Shown: positions 55,301-64,000 of the stretch, one piece after another
Position numbering within the stretch: the stretch's first letter is position 1
Layout: each line of letters begins with the position of its first letter
Assembly (NCBI GenBank): GCA_902705825.1
Contig: CACSIL010000045.1
Coordinates: 249,224 to 313,223 of the forward strand
DNA from: Halioglobus japonicus
GTDB lineage: Bacteria > Pseudomonadota > Gammaproteobacteria > Pseudomonadales > Halieaceae
Direction: 5' to 3'
Length of the DNA stretch: 64,000 bases
The notes under the pieces: model-generated
What the model was told of the DNA's origin: nothing
The model's database searches: none
What the model saw: the letters and a program-made list of their open reading frames with translations, nothing else
Made by a program: the position numbers and the translations under genes

Positions 55301-56050
55301 AGCGATGCGCAGGCGATGTTAAAACGCATCGTGGATGAAAAATTGTTTACTGCGAACGCTGTTGTCGGTTTTTGGCCTGCGGCTCGAAAAGGCGCTGACG
55401 ATATCGAGGTTTTTGCCGATGAGTCGCGCACCGAATCCATCGCCACTCTGCATCATCTGCGCCAACAAACCGAGAAGCCAGATGGTAAATTCAATGCCAG
55501 CCTGGCGGATTTTGTCGCGCCGGCTGATAGCGGTGTCGAAGATTATATCGGTGGATTCTGCGTCACCACAGGCCACGGCGTGGAGGAATTGGCTGCAGAA
55601 TACGCGGCGCAACACGACGATTACAATGGCATTTTATTGAAATCCCTGGCCGATCGACTCGCTGAATCTTTCGCAGAGTATCTGCACCGGATGGTTCGCA
55701 AGGAGTTATGGGGTTACGACGCGGATGAAGCATTAGACGTAGACGAGCTTATCCGCGAGGGTTATCAGGGTATACGGCCTGCTCCAGGTTACCCGGCCTG
55801 CCCTGACCATACGGAGAAAGCCACGCTGTTCAGGCTTCTGGATGCCAGCAATGCCACCGGAGTGCAATTGACCGAAAGTTTTGCAATGACACCGCCCTCT
55901 TCAGTCAGCGGTTTTTACTTTTCACATCCACAATCGCGCTACTTTGCTGTGGGCAAAATAGGACGCGACCAAGTTGAAGATCAGGCACTGCGCAAGGGAG
56001 AGTCTGTGGAAGAACTCGAACGCTGGCTGCGCCCCAACTTGAGCTATTAA
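52358..56050 (+). CDS. metH: Cobalamin-dependent methionine synthase
   Basis: A 1230-residue, full-length MetH. The homocysteine domain has the zinc Cys pair in [14 protein letters not shown] near residue 310. The pterin domain includes [19 protein letters not shown]. The cap and B12 domain hold the lower-ligand His in [17 protein letters not shown] near 757, with [17 protein letters not shown]. The C-terminal activation domain has [14 protein letters not shown] for SAM. It transfers the methyl group from methyltetrahydrofolate to homocysteine. It is divergent from nfuA. I see no B12 or SAH riboswitch before it. Confidence 0.97.
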   Translation: MATVKNNSGLLEQALQQRILIIDGAMGTMIQGEGLTEADFRGERFADHSSDLKGNNELLSLTRPDIIAKIHRAFLEAGADIIETNTFGSSSVAQSDYALSDLAEEQNLAAAKIARQVADEYSAKTPDKPRFVAGVLGPTPKTASISPDVNDPGARSISFDTLREDYARATHALIAGGVDLIMIETIFDTLNAKAAIFAVKEVFEELGQELPIMISVTFPDISGRVLSGQNPEAFWNAVAHAKPLIVGSNCGRPYREIRPFVEELSKACDCYFSAHLNAGLPNAFGEFDETPDIMEADFREFAGRGFLNLAGGCCGTTPAHIRAIADACKGVPPRPLPTHEPACRLSGLEAFNITADSLFVNVGERCNVTGSAKFKRLIMDDRFDEALVVARNQVEDGAQVIDINMDEGMLDSEAAMVTFLNLIASEPDISRVPIMVDSSKWNVIEAGLKCIQGKAIVNSISLKAGEEEFLTQARLCQRYGAAVVVMAFDEQGQADNLQRRKDICKRCYDLLVGELNFNPNDIIFDPNIFAIATGIDEHNNYAVEFIEATRYIKAELPGALVSGGVSNVSFSFRGNNAVREAIHSVFLYHAIQAGMDMGIVNAGQLAVYDELPKELRDVVEDVILNRTEDGSERLLELAERYRDSGGTEARVEDLSWREEDVEKRLAHALVKGINTWIVEDAEEARLKFDRPIQVIEGPLMDGMNIVGELFGTGKMFLPQVVKSARVMKQAVAHLQPYIELDKVGGNSTNGKILMATVKGDVHDIGKNIVGIVLQCNNFEVIDLGVMVHCEKILEVARDENVDIIGLSGLITPSLDEMAHVAAEMQRLDFNVPLMIGGATTSKAHTAVKIDPQYNGDVVVYVPDASRSVAVATQLVGQGKEKFVNDLRDEYVVVRERVANRKPREKELTYAQAIANAIQLDWDNYQPPRPSFIGTRVFDNFPLAELVDTIDWTPFFITWELSGKFPKILEDEVVGVQAKELYSDAQAMLKRIVDEKLFTANAVVGFWPAARKGADDIEVFADESRTESIATLHHLRQQTEKPDGKFNASLADFVAPADSGVEDYIGGFCVTTGHGVEELAAEYAAQHDDYNGILLKSLADRLAESFAEYLHRMVRKELWGYDADEALDVDELIREGYQGIRPAPGYPACPDHTEKATLFRLLDASNATGVQLTESFAMTPPSSVSGFYFSHPQSRYFAVGKIGRDQVEDQALRKGESVEELERWLRPNLSY

Positions 56051-56063
56051 GGGAGATATTTAA

Positions 56064-56309
56064 TTGAACGACTCAGCGCAAAGAGCACCTGACTCTCAGG
56101 AACCACCACCGCGTAAACTGAATCCTTTACAGGTCATAGCAAGCGTATTAGCGGCTGGCCTGGGTGTGCAGAGCAGCAAGAATCGGGAGCGGGATTTCAA
56201 ACAGGGCCGTATCGGCATTTTTATTGCCGCAGGCATTATATTTACTCTGGTTTTTATAGCTTCTGTGATGTTCGTGGTACAGACAGTTATAAAAAATGCC
56301 GGGCAATGA
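56064..56309 (+). CDS. DUF2970-family small membrane protein
   Basis: An 81-residue protein with the DUF2970 signature: LNPLQVIASVLAAGLGVQSS, KNRERDFKQGR, then one transmembrane helix (IGIFIAAGIIFTLVFIASVM). Its function is unknown. It starts at TTG 56064 after a GGGAG site, 13 bp downstream of metH on the same strand. Confidence 0.85.
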   Translation: MNDSAQRAPDSQEPPPRKLNPLQVIASVLAAGLGVQSSKNRERDFKQGRIGIFIAAGIIFTLVFIASVMFVVQTVIKNAGQ

Positions 56310-56341
56310 GGTTGCGAAACGTCAGCCCGGCACAGTAATAA

Positions 56342-56464
56342 TCAGGAAGGCATTCCTGACAACCAGACGTACATAGTGGTAACAAAGATGGCGATTATCG
56401 CCACGGTAGCCATGGCGTCAGCGGCGCCATCTGCTGCACGCTCGTTGTTGGTTTGATCGGACAT
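56342..56464 (-). CDS. 40-residue single-helix membrane protein
   Basis: A very short gene read by eye on the minus strand: MSDQTNNERAADGAADAMAT followed by VAIIAIFVTTMYVWLSGMPS and a TGA stop. The first half is acidic and polar; the second half is one hydrophobic helix ending in LSGMPS. A GGAG ribosome-binding site stands nine bases before the ATG. I recall similar mini-proteins ending in WLSGMPS in other gammaproteobacteria. The function is unknown. It is too small for ordinary gene calling and is convergent with the DUF2970 gene. Confidence 0.75.
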   Translation of the reverse strand: MSDQTNNERAADGAADAMATVAIIAIFVTTMYVWLSGMPS

Positions 56465-56682
56465 TCTCTACTCCAGGCATGAGGTTGTAAGGGCGCCGCA
56501 TTATAGCAATATTTCTCGCAATCAAAAGCACTGACAACAAGGTGTGAAGAATTGCCGAAAAGTGACTCTCTGATTCTAAGCTTATGAAAATTATGACTAT
56601 TTGTTCGTACTCGTTTTCTGGTATGGTAGCGCCCTTTTCTTCACCAGACAGCTTTGGCCCTTTGCCGGAGCAGGAAGTGTAA

Positions 56683-58347
56683 ATGTACGTTTACGACCAA
56701 TATGACCAGAAAATCATCGATGAGCGTGTTGCGCAGTTCCGCGACCAGACAGCGCGCTTTCTCGACGGCAAGATATCAGAGACTGAATTTCTGCCGCTGC
56801 GCCTGCAAAACGGGCTGTACTTGCAACGACAAGCCCCAATGCTGCGTATTGCCGTGCCCTACGGGCTGCTGAACAGCAAACAGTTACGCAAGTTAGCGGA
56901 TATCACCCGTCGCTATGACAAGGGTTACGCGCATATCAGCACGCGACAGAATATTCAGCTGAACTGGCCGGCCCTGACCGATGTCCCCGATATCCTGGCG
57001 GAACTTGCCACTGTGCAGATGCACGCGATCCAGACCAGCGGTAACTGCGTGCGCAATACCACCACCGACCAGTTTGCCGGCGTCGCCTGTGACGAGCTGG
57101 AGGATCCCAGGCCCTATTGCGAAATTATTCGGCAGTGGTCGACATTACACCCCGAGTTTGCGTTTTTGCCGCGTAAGTTCAAAATCGCGGTTTGTGGCTC
57201 CACCGAAGATCGGGCGGCCATACACCATCACGATATCGGTCTCGAATTGCTCGCCAATGCACAGGGTGAGATAGGCCTGAGAGTGCTGGTTGGCGGCGGC
57301 CTTGGTCGCACACCTGCTATCGGCTCAGTAGTTTGTGATTGGCTCGAGAAAGAGCACATGCTGACTTACCTGGAGGCTATCCTGCGGGTATACAACAAGC
57401 ATGGGCGGCGCGACAACAAGTTCAAGGCACGCATCAAGATACTGGTGCGGGCGATGGGCGTTGAGGCATTCAGGGAGGCTGTGGAAAAGGAATGGGCAAC
57501 GCTCAAGAATGGCCCGACCACCCTGACAGAAGATGAACTGATACGAGCCCGTTCGTTCTTTGACGCACCGGATTACGCGGTTCTTGATCGCGCAGAATCA
57601 ACAACTGAACTGCAGGCGGCATGCGATCGCGATGCCATATTCGGCAATTGGGTCAAACGCAATACGCAGGATCATCGGGTTCCGGGCTACCGCATCGTGA
57701 CAGTGTCCCTGAAATCCACAGGCTATGCGCCAGGGGATGTGACAGCAGAGCAACTCGAACTGATAGCCGAGCTCTCCGACCTGTATTCATTTGGCGAAAT
57801 CCGCAGCACGCACGAACAGAACATGGTTCTTGGTGATGTTCCCATATCGCAGCTGTACGCGTTGTGGCAGCACCTTCAGGGCGCGGGGTTGGCGACACCG
57901 AATATTGGCTATCTCACCGATATAATCTGCTGCCCGGGTGGCGATTACTGCTCACTGGCCAATGCAAAGTCTCTGCCGGTAGCGGAAGCTATTCAGGCGC
58001 GTTTTGACGATCTGGATTATATCTATGACCTCGGGCCACTGGAGCTCAACATCAGCGGCTGTATGAACGCTTGTGGCCACCACCATATCGGCCACATTGG
58101 CATACTCGGTGTGGACAAGAAGGGTCAGGAGTATTATCAGGTGTGCCTGGGAGGCAGCCAGTCCAAAGATGCCTCCATCGGCAAGATTCTCGGCCCGTCA
58201 TTCAAGCAGGAAGATATGCCGGATGTCATCGACACCATCCTCTCAACGTACGTAACACTGCGTCAGGAAGAGGAAAGTTTCCTCGATACCTATCGACGTG
58301 TTGGGAATGAGCCCTTCAAGGAGCGTGTGTATGCCCCGACTCATTAA
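56683..58347 (+). CDS. cysI: Nitrite/sulfite reductase hemoprotein (CysI-like)
   Basis: A 554-residue siroheme and 4Fe-4S reductase converting sulfite to sulfide. Substrate and siroheme contacts appear in YAHISTRQNIQLNWPAL, QTSGNCVRNTTTDQFAGVAC and RKFKIAVCGSTEDRA. The cluster Cys pattern is IICCPGGDYCSLANAK near residue 415 and SGCMNACGHHHIGHIG near 460. No flavoprotein CysJ is adjacent, so electrons probably come from ferredoxin. The ATG follows a GGAAGTG site. It overlaps the DUF934 gene by 17 bp, the usual pairing. Confidence 0.94.
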   Translation: MYVYDQYDQKIIDERVAQFRDQTARFLDGKISETEFLPLRLQNGLYLQRQAPMLRIAVPYGLLNSKQLRKLADITRRYDKGYAHISTRQNIQLNWPALTDVPDILAELATVQMHAIQTSGNCVRNTTTDQFAGVACDELEDPRPYCEIIRQWSTLHPEFAFLPRKFKIAVCGSTEDRAAIHHHDIGLELLANAQGEIGLRVLVGGGLGRTPAIGSVVCDWLEKEHMLTYLEAILRVYNKHGRRDNKFKARIKILVRAMGVEAFREAVEKEWATLKNGPTTLTEDELIRARSFFDAPDYAVLDRAESTTELQAACDRDAIFGNWVKRNTQDHRVPGYRIVTVSLKSTGYAPGDVTAEQLELIAELSDLYSFGEIRSTHEQNMVLGDVPISQLYALWQHLQGAGLATPNIGYLTDIICCPGGDYCSLANAKSLPVAEAIQARFDDLDYIYDLGPLELNISGCMNACGHHHIGHIGILGVDKKGQEYYQVCLGGSQSKDASIGKILGPSFKQEDMPDVIDTILSTYVTLRQEEESFLDTYRRVGNEPFKERVYAPTH

Positions 58348-58798
58348 AAACGGCGCGGTCGTCGACGATTCGTGGACAGCATTGGATCACGATACCGTGG
58401 CGCCGCAAGCAGGACAAATTTGTACGCTGCCGCAGTGGCTGCAGTTGTCGCAGAAGAAAGGCAGCGCTGTGCAACTGGAGCCTGCCGAAGAACCCGATAT
58501 CCTGTTTGAGCATCTACAGGAGATTGCTTTAATCGTAATCAACTTCCCGGTGTTCACTGATGGTCGTGGGTTCTCATACGCAAGGCGGTTGCGGGAACAC
58601 GGCTATCGCGGAGAATTACGCGCTGGCGGTCACTTTATTCGCGACCAGCTCACCTACTTGCGCCGGTGTGGTTTTGACGCTTTTCAGATGGATGATGAAT
58701 CCGAACTGGAAGCAGCGCTCGACAGTCTCGGCGACTTTACGGAATTTTATCAGGCCGCGGACGACCAACCACTGCCGCTGTTTCGCAGACGGGTATAG
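58331..58798 (+). CDS. DUF934 protein, sulfite-reduction partner
   Basis: A 155-residue protein of the DUF934 family (COG3749). It shows IALIVINFPVFTDGRGFSYA, RLREHGYRGELRAGGHFIRD, and YLRRCGFDAFQMDDESELEA, the typical family segments. It is almost always found directly behind the ferredoxin-type sulfite reductase, although its reaction is not established. Translation starts at ATG 58331 inside the end of cysI, so the two are coupled. Confidence 0.9.
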   Translation: MPRLIKNGAVVDDSWTALDHDTVAPQAGQICTLPQWLQLSQKKGSAVQLEPAEEPDILFEHLQEIALIVINFPVFTDGRGFSYARRLREHGYRGELRAGGHFIRDQLTYLRRCGFDAFQMDDESELEAALDSLGDFTEFYQAADDQPLPLFRRRV

Positions 58799-58870
58799 CC
58801 AGCGGGCTGATTTCCTATCTGCAGGAGCTTTGTTTACACTCATAGCCTGCCAGGCATGTAAGAGCGGCGA

Positions 58871-60046
58871 ATGGAATTCAGCAGTATCACCTTTTCGTTT
58901 TTCCTGATTTTTACCGGGGCAGCAGTATTTGCCTCTATTGCGCTTTACACACGCCAGCCCCTGATCATTGCGTACATCGCGCTCGGTGCCTGCATCGGGC
59001 CGTATGGCCTGTCTTTGGTGACAGACCTTTCATTGTTATCGGACATCGGCCACGTCGGCATTATTTTTCTACTGTTTCTGCTGGGCCTGGATATGCAACC
59101 CCAGGCACTGTGGGCAACGCTGCGAAAATCTACTGTAGTGGCTGTTTTTAGCTCGGCCATCTTTCTGGCCATAGGGTCTGCGGTGCCGCTGATGTTTGGC
59201 TATTCAGTGCAGGATAGCCTCGTCGTGGGTGCCGCAATGATGTTTTCCTCTACGATAATTGGCATCAAGCTACTGCCAACAACGGTGTTGCACCACCGCC
59301 ACATCGGTGAGCTGATGATCGGCTTGCTACTGCTGCAGGATCTGCTGGCTATCATTGTACTGATGGTGTTGCTCAGCGCGGCCACTGGCGGTGACAACAG
59401 TATGGGTAGTGATCTGGCACTGTCACTACTGAGTCTGCCGGTTCTGGCGGGCGCGGCAGTGCTTGTTGTGCGCTATGCCCTACTCCCTTTGATCTCTCGG
59501 TTTGACCGTTTTCACGAGTACATCTTTTTACTCGCCATAGGCTGGTGCCTGGGTATGGCAGAAGCTGCCCACGCTCTGGGTTTATCGGCGGAAATAGGCG
59601 CCTTCATAGCGGGCATCAGCATCGCCACCAGCCCGATATCGCAGTACATTGCTGTGAACCTGAAGCCACTGCGCGATTTCTTTCTGATCCTGTTTTTCTT
59701 CTCTGTCGGAGCCCGTTTTGATCTTGCAGTACTCAATCAGGTGCTACTGCCAACACTGCTGTTATCAGCGCTCGTTTTAAGTATTAAGCCTGCGGTCTAT
59801 CGCTATCTGCTGAAAGGCGTTAGCGAAAAACGTAGTCTGGGGTGGGATCTTGGGTTCCGCCTGGGTCAGGCCAGCGAATTCTCGCTGCTGATTGCCTATG
59901 TCGCTGTCGCGGGGGCCCTGATTTCGGAGCAGGCTTCCCTGTTGATTCAGGCAACTACTATTCTCACGCTACTGGTGTCGTCCTACATCGTGGTGCTCAA
60001 CTACCCTACCCCCATCGCCATCTCAGACCGCTTGCGCAGGGATTGA
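58871..60046 (+). CDS. CPA2-family monovalent cation/proton antiporter (Kef-like)
   Basis: A 391-residue protein with about twelve transmembrane helices, of the CPA2 family. Motifs are LSDIGHVGIIFLLFLLGLDM, the GLLLLQDLLAIIVLMVLLSA segment holding the conserved Gln-Asp, and LSAEIGAFIAGISIATSPIS. Unlike KefB/KefC it has no C-terminal RCK/TrkA-N domain, so it is a transport module only. It would move K+ or Na+ against H+. It follows DUF934 by 72 bp on the same strand and is followed by a bidirectional terminator. Confidence 0.88.
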   Translation: MEFSSITFSFFLIFTGAAVFASIALYTRQPLIIAYIALGACIGPYGLSLVTDLSLLSDIGHVGIIFLLFLLGLDMQPQALWATLRKSTVVAVFSSAIFLAIGSAVPLMFGYSVQDSLVVGAAMMFSSTIIGIKLLPTTVLHHRHIGELMIGLLLLQDLLAIIVLMVLLSAATGGDNSMGSDLALSLLSLPVLAGAAVLVVRYALLPLISRFDRFHEYIFLLAIGWCLGMAEAAHALGLSAEIGAFIAGISIATSPISQYIAVNLKPLRDFFLILFFFSVGARFDLAVLNQVLLPTLLLSALVLSIKPAVYRYLLKGVSEKRSLGWDLGFRLGQASEFSLLIAYVAVAGALISEQASLLIQATTILTLLVSSYIVVLNYPTPIAISDRLRRD

Positions 60047-60071
60047 TTGCGGTTGTAAAACGCGGGCGAAA

Positions 60072-60098
60072 AAAAACCGGCCATAAAGGCCGGTTTTT
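60072..60098. terminator. Bidirectional rho-independent terminator
   Basis: AAAAACCGGCC, loop ATAAA, GGCCGGTTTTT: a perfect 11-bp stem flanked by A and T tracts, so it works on both strands. It lies between the convergent antiporter gene and etfA. Confidence 0.92.
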
Positions 60099-60113
60099 AT
60101 AACAGCGAGGCCC

Positions 60114-61043
60114 TTACAGGCTGGATTCAAGCTCGGGAAGTGCGTCAAACAAATCCGCGACAAGACCGTAGTCCGCCACCTGGAAGATCGGCGCATCCTC
60201 GTCCTTGTTAATAGCGACAATCACTTTGGAATCCTTCATACCAGCCAAATGCTGAATCGCACCGGAGATACCTACAGCAATGTACAGATCGGGAGCGACG
60301 ATTTTACCTGTCTGGCCCACTTGCATGTCATTGGGTACAAAGCCGGCGTCTACAGCTGCGCGTGAAGCGCCGATCGCTGCTCCGAGTTTGTCTGCGATAC
60401 CATCAAGCAGTTTGAAATTCTCGCCATTTTGCATCCCTCTGCCACCTGAGATCACCACAGATGCAGACGTCAGTTCAGGGCGTTCAGAGACCGCAACTTC
60501 CTCGCTTACAAACGCGGAGATCCCGGCATCGTGAACAGCGTCCAGGGCTTCAATAGACGCAGAACCACCTGTTGCTGGAGCGGCATCGTATGCAGTCGTA
60601 CGCACAGTGATAACTTTCTTGGCATCAGTACTCTGTACTGTGGCAATAACGTTACCGGCGTAAATCGGTCGCTCGAAGGTATCCGCTGACTCGACAGCAG
60701 TGACATCCGAGATCTGTGCAACGTCCAGCAATGCGGCTACCCGCGGCAGGAAGTTCTTACAGTTCGGTGTTGCCGGTGCCAGAATATTGTCGTAACCCGC
60801 AGCGACTTCAGCAACCAGCAGGCTGATGTTCTCGGCCAACTGGTGTCCATATGCTGCGTTATCCGCTACCAGAACCTTGTTGATACCAGGGATAGCAGCT
60901 GCTGCTTCAGCGACTGCGCCACAATCGGCACCGGCTACCAGTATATCGATATCGCCGCCTATCGCCTGCGCGGCCGCAACTGTATTCAGCGTGGCAGTTT
61001 TTAAGCTGCTGTTGTCGTGTTCCGCTATAACCAGAGTACTCAT
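60114..61043 (-). CDS. etfA: Electron transfer flavoprotein alpha subunit
   Basis: A 309-residue ETF alpha subunit. The N-terminal domain starts [20 protein letters not shown]; the C-terminal FAD-binding domain has [60 protein letters not shown] and [16 protein letters not shown]. It accepts electrons from acyl-CoA and other dehydrogenases and passes them to ETF-ubiquinone oxidoreductase. It overlaps etfB by four bases (ATGA) and ends at the bidirectional terminator. Confidence 0.97.
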   Translation of the reverse strand: MSTLVIAEHDNSSLKTATLNTVAAAQAIGGDIDILVAGADCGAVAEAAAAIPGINKVLVADNAAYGHQLAENISLLVAEVAAGYDNILAPATPNCKNFLPRVAALLDVAQISDVTAVESADTFERPIYAGNVIATVQSTDAKKVITVRTTAYDAAPATGGSASIEALDAVHDAGISAFVSEEVAVSERPELTSASVVISGGRGMQNGENFKLLDGIADKLGAAIGASRAAVDAGFVPNDMQVGQTGKIVAPDLYIAVGISGAIQHLAGMKDSKVIVAINKDEDAPIFQVADYGLVADLFDALPELESSL

Positions 61044-61792
61044 GAGATTACCTTCGCTTCGTTCTTCAGTTTATCAACCAACTCCTGGACATCCTTAACC
61101 TTGATACCGGCCTGGCGCGCAGCGGGAGGTGCAACTTTCACCTGGGTGATATGTGAAGTTACCGCTACACCCAACTCGTCAGGTGTGAGTACGTCCAATT
61201 GCTTCTTTTTGGCTTTCATAATGTTGGGAAGTGAAGCGTAACGCGGCTCATTCAGACGCAAATCTGTCGTTACGATAGCGGGCAGGTTCAGGCTTACAGT
61301 CTGCATGCCGCCATCGATCTCGCGTGTGACATTCACTTTGTCCCCGTCTACAACCACTTCGGAGGCGAAAGTGCCCTGCCCCATGTTAGCCAGAGCTCCG
61401 AGCATTTGTCCCGTCTGGTTATTATCACCATCAATGGACTGCTTACCCAGAATGACCAACTGCGGCTGTTCTTTATCTACCACAGCTTTAAGCAGCTTGG
61501 CGACAACCAGCGGCTCTACTTTACCGGCCACTTCGACCTGTATTCCGCGGTCAGCGCCCAGCGCCAGCGCCGTACGGATCTGCTCCTGGCAATTTTTCTC
61601 GCCAACAGATACGGCGATAACTTCTGTCGCAACGCCCGCTTCTTTGAGGCGTACAGCTTCCTCGACGGCTATTTCACAAAAGGGATTGATAGACATTTTG
61701 ACGTTGTTGAGATCAACATCGCTACCATCGGCTTTGGCGCGAACTTTCACGTTGTAATCAACGACGCGCTTTACAGCAACAAGAACCTTCAT
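61040..61792 (-). CDS. etfB: Electron transfer flavoprotein beta subunit
   Basis: A 250-residue ETF beta subunit, the AMP-binding partner of EtfA. Signature regions are [60 protein letters not shown] and [20 protein letters not shown]. The ATG follows a GGAG site. It is divergent from the ETF-QO gene across a 269-bp gap in which I see no clear operator. Confidence 0.97.
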   Translation of the reverse strand: MKVLVAVKRVVDYNVKVRAKADGSDVDLNNVKMSINPFCEIAVEEAVRLKEAGVATEVIAVSVGEKNCQEQIRTALALGADRGIQVEVAGKVEPLVVAKLLKAVVDKEQPQLVILGKQSIDGDNNQTGQMLGALANMGQGTFASEVVVDGDKVNVTREIDGGMQTVSLNLPAIVTTDLRLNEPRYASLPNIMKAKKKQLDVLTPDELGVAVTSHITQVKVAPPAARQAGIKVKDVQELVDKLKNEAKVIS

Positions 61793-62061
61793 GGATTCTC
61801 CATAGAATTTTCAGGTGGGTTAAAGGCGGCTGCAAGGGTAAAATAACAATGCAAGCCATTGAACTAGGCGGCGTATGTTGCCCATAAATGGCGTTGGGGT
61901 CAAGGGCCATGGGGCCTGCCATGAAGTAGCCCCGTCACCGGCAGAAGGATTTTCTATCCCCAACTTTATAGTTTTTAATCGTTGAAAATTATATACTTGT
62001 GGCCTTTTCAGAGATCGGATCGAGCGTCCGAGCCAGTAAACCAAACCAAGAGGACAGCGCA

Positions 62062-63714
62062 GTGGAACGTGAATCTATGGAATTTGATGTTGTGATCGTT
62101 GGCGCCGGTCCTTCGGGGCTATCCGCAGCGTGTCGCATCATGCAACTGGCACAGGAGAAAGGACAGGAAATCACCGTTTGTGTGGTGGAAAAGGGATCCG
62201 AGGTCGGGGCCCACATTCTCTCTGGTGCAGTGCTCGAGCCGCGCGCTCTCAATGAGTTGTTTCCCAATTGGAAAGAACTGGAAGCCCCTATCAAAACAGA
62301 GGTCAAAGGTGACAGGTTCTTCTTTTACCTGAGTCAAACCAGCGCTATTAAATTGCCGAACTTCATGATTCCCAAGCCGACACATAATGAAGGCAATTAT
62401 ATTGTCTCCATGGGTAATGTTTGCCGCTGGTTGGCCGAGCAGGCTGAAGGTATGGGCGTAGAGGTTTATCCGGGGTTCGCCGCTGCAGAGATTCTTTACC
62501 ACGAAGATGGACGCGTTAAAGGTATCGCAACCGGTGATATGGGTGTCGGTGCCAATGGTGAGCACAAAGACAGTTACATGCCCGGCATGGAGCTGCATGC
62601 GAAATACACCTTGTTTGCCGAAGGTTGTAGAGGCCATCTCGGCAAGCAGTTGATCGAGAAATTCTCACTGGCAGAAGGCAAAGATCCCCAGCACTACGGA
62701 ATCGGGATTAAAGAGATTTGGGAAATCCCACCGGAAAAACACGAGGAAGGACTCGTGATCCACGGTCTGGGCTGGCCCCTCAGCGAAAGTAATTCTGGCG
62801 GCGGTGCCTTTATGTACCACGCTGAAAACAACCAGGTTTATATCGGGCTGATCGCTGACCTGAACTACAGTAACCCTCACATGAGCCCCTTCGAGGAGTT
62901 TCAGCGATGGAAGCATCACAGCGAGACTGTGAAGTATCTTGAGGGTGGCTCGCGCATCGTATACGGCGCTCGGGCAATCACCAAAGGGGGGCTAAACTCC
63001 CTGCCGAAAATGCATTTCCCGGGAGGGCTGTTGATCGGTTGCGATGCAGGCACATTGAACAGCGTTAAAATCAAGGGCAACCACACCGCCATGAAAAGTG
63101 GCATGCTGGCAGCTGAAGCGGTGGTGGATGCACTTGCACAGGGCGAAAGCGCACCGGCAGACCTCGATACATTTGCCACCAAGCTGGAATCTTCCTGGCT
63201 GCATGAGGAGCTTTACAGCACCCGCAATTTCTCCGGGTTCATGCACAAATTTGGCATTCTCGTCGGCTCTGCTATGGTCTGGATCGATCAGAATATTTTC
63301 AAAGGAAAACTGCCCTTCACATTGAATGACAGCAAACCGGATTACGCAGCACTCAAACCGGCTGCCGATTGCAAAAAACTGGATTATCCGAAGCCAGACA
63401 ACACCATCAGCTTTGATCGTCTATCGTCTGTATTCCTGTCCAACACCAACCACGAGGAAGACCAGCCTTGTCACCTCACCCTGCTCGACCCGAGCATACC
63501 GCTGGAAAAGAACCTGCCAATGTACGACGAACCGGCACAGCGTTATTGTCCGGCAGGCGTTTACGAAATTGTTGAGGATGAAGCGGGTCAGCGTTTTCAG
63601 ATCAATGCCCAGAACTGTGTGCATTGCAAGACGTGTGATATCAAGGACCCGGCGCAGAACATTACCTGGGTGACTCCTGAGGGCTTTGGCGGTCCGAACT
63701 ACCCCAATATGTAA
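62062..63714 (+). CDS. Electron transfer flavoprotein-ubiquinone oxidoreductase
   Basis: A 550-residue, membrane-associated FAD/4Fe-4S enzyme delivering electrons from ETF to ubiquinone. FAD-binding is FDVVIVGAGPSGLSAACRIM, followed by GSEVGAHILSGAVLEPRALN; membrane/quinone region YGARAITKGGLNSLPKMHFP; the cluster Cys pattern is CPAGVYEI with INAQNCVHCKTCDIKDP near the C-terminus. I chose GTG 62062 (MERESMEFDVV) with an AGAGGA site, since other gammaproteobacterial proteins start MERExMEFDVV. It is paired divergently with etfBA, supporting fatty-acid and amino-acid oxidation. Confidence 0.95.
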   Translation: MERESMEFDVVIVGAGPSGLSAACRIMQLAQEKGQEITVCVVEKGSEVGAHILSGAVLEPRALNELFPNWKELEAPIKTEVKGDRFFFYLSQTSAIKLPNFMIPKPTHNEGNYIVSMGNVCRWLAEQAEGMGVEVYPGFAAAEILYHEDGRVKGIATGDMGVGANGEHKDSYMPGMELHAKYTLFAEGCRGHLGKQLIEKFSLAEGKDPQHYGIGIKEIWEIPPEKHEEGLVIHGLGWPLSESNSGGGAFMYHAENNQVYIGLIADLNYSNPHMSPFEEFQRWKHHSETVKYLEGGSRIVYGARAITKGGLNSLPKMHFPGGLLIGCDAGTLNSVKIKGNHTAMKSGMLAAEAVVDALAQGESAPADLDTFATKLESSWLHEELYSTRNFSGFMHKFGILVGSAMVWIDQNIFKGKLPFTLNDSKPDYAALKPAADCKKLDYPKPDNTISFDRLSSVFLSNTNHEEDQPCHLTLLDPSIPLEKNLPMYDEPAQRYCPAGVYEIVEDEAGQRFQINAQNCVHCKTCDIKDPAQNITWVTPEGFGGPNYPNM

Positions 63715-63750
63715 GTGTTTTTGAGTGCGCGCAGCCAATAACGGGCTCTC

Positions 63751-64000
63751 TCATGTCGGCATGGCAAATTCGTAATCGCCCGATGTGAGAACGGCCTGTT
63801 TATCGCGCATCTCAGCCAACTCGACCAAACGGTACCATGCGGCCCGGGTGCATAGCGCAGTCAGGCCGTGAGGTAGATGCAGGGCTGCAATACCACCGAC
63901 CTCGTGATCGAGAAACAGCGAGCATTGTTGGTCAATCGTAACGCGCTTGCCGGTATTGAGAGTCGCCTCCAATAAGTGCTTATCACCCTCCTCCACCACT
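63751..64000 (-). CDS. DUF1285-like protein, 3' part (runs off window)
   Basis: The frame is open to the right edge, so only the C-terminal 83 or so residues are present. LNTGKRVTIDQQCSLFLDHE, followed by LPHGLTALCTRAAWYRLVEL and a Ser-Gly-Asp near the end, resembles the C-terminus of DUF1285 proteins (a GLEA...YYRLVEL-type helix). The resemblance is from memory of the family and moderate. Function unknown. Confidence 0.5.
   Translation of the reverse strand, partial: VVEEGDKHLLEATLNTGKRVTIDQQCSLFLDHEVGGIAALHLPHGLTALCTRAAWYRLVELAEMRDKQAVLTSGDYEFAMPT

Noticed and set aside
60047-60071. A short A-rich run before the terminator considered as a separate promoter element
   Set aside because: It is simply the A tract of the bidirectional terminator.

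Overview
The window looks like a chromosomal segment of a free-living, probably marine, gammaproteobacterium of the Cellvibrionales type (for example the OM60/NOR5, Halieaceae group). The evidence is gene content: TonB receptor, NhaB, DUF2970, an AddAB-like helicase-nuclease pair, a metH/cysI/DUF934 segment, DUF1214 with sulfotransferase, and ETF/ETF-QO. The lineage is an inference from families and neighbourhoods, not from a search. I see no rRNA, tRNA, CRISPR array, insertion sequence or prophage.

The most informative single element is a dif site at 6630-6657. It matches the 28-bp Escherichia coli XerC/XerD site at 25 positions, so the window very probably contains the replication terminus. 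Two things agree. Genes to the right of dif lie mostly on the minus strand, co-directional with a fork moving left into dif. Every FtsK-orienting octamer (GGGNAGGG) I found by eye to the right of dif, 14 in all, also points left toward it. A second dif-like half-site lies 690 bp away in inverted orientation, and the stretch between them is almost gene-free.

Layout. 1-6.4 kb: TonB receptor end, aldo/keto reductase, a broken gamma-carbonic anhydrase, acyl-CoA synthetase, luciferase-like oxidoreductase, haloacid dehalogenase, then a terminator. 6.4-7.4 kb: terminus region with dif. 7.4-13.8 kb: CusCBA-type copper/silver efflux operon headed by a Cys-rich exported protein. 13.9-21.2 kb: RimK with an added RCK_C domain, Ca/Na antiporter, M14-like deacylase, RimB-type protease, PtsP and CorA. 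21.2-23.5 kb: translationally coupled sulfotransferase and DUF1214 protein. 23.6-31.6 kb: a carbohydrate oxidation cluster (GMC oxidoreductase, Tat-exported small subunit, two sugar epimerases/isomerases, sugar MFS transporter, Gfo/Idh/MocA oxidoreductase) with a divergent PAS-AraC regulator. This fits a 3-keto-glycoside pathway. 31.6-35.6 kb: sulfate activation (sat, cysC) with a DHH phosphoesterase and a divergent LysR regulator.

35.6-64 kb is mostly housekeeping: sohB, nudC, nhaB, dnaQ, rnhA, a methyltransferase, mltD, cobB, the AddAB-like pair, aroG-type DAHP synthase, nfuA (with a candidate IscR site), metH, a DUF2970 protein, an easily missed 40-residue membrane protein, cysI with DUF934, a CPA2 antiporter, etfBA and ETF-QO, ending in a partial DUF1285-like gene. 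Sulfur metabolism recurs: Sat and CysC make PAPS, the sulfotransferase could use it, the DHH protein may remove the PAP by-product, and CysI reduces sulfite.
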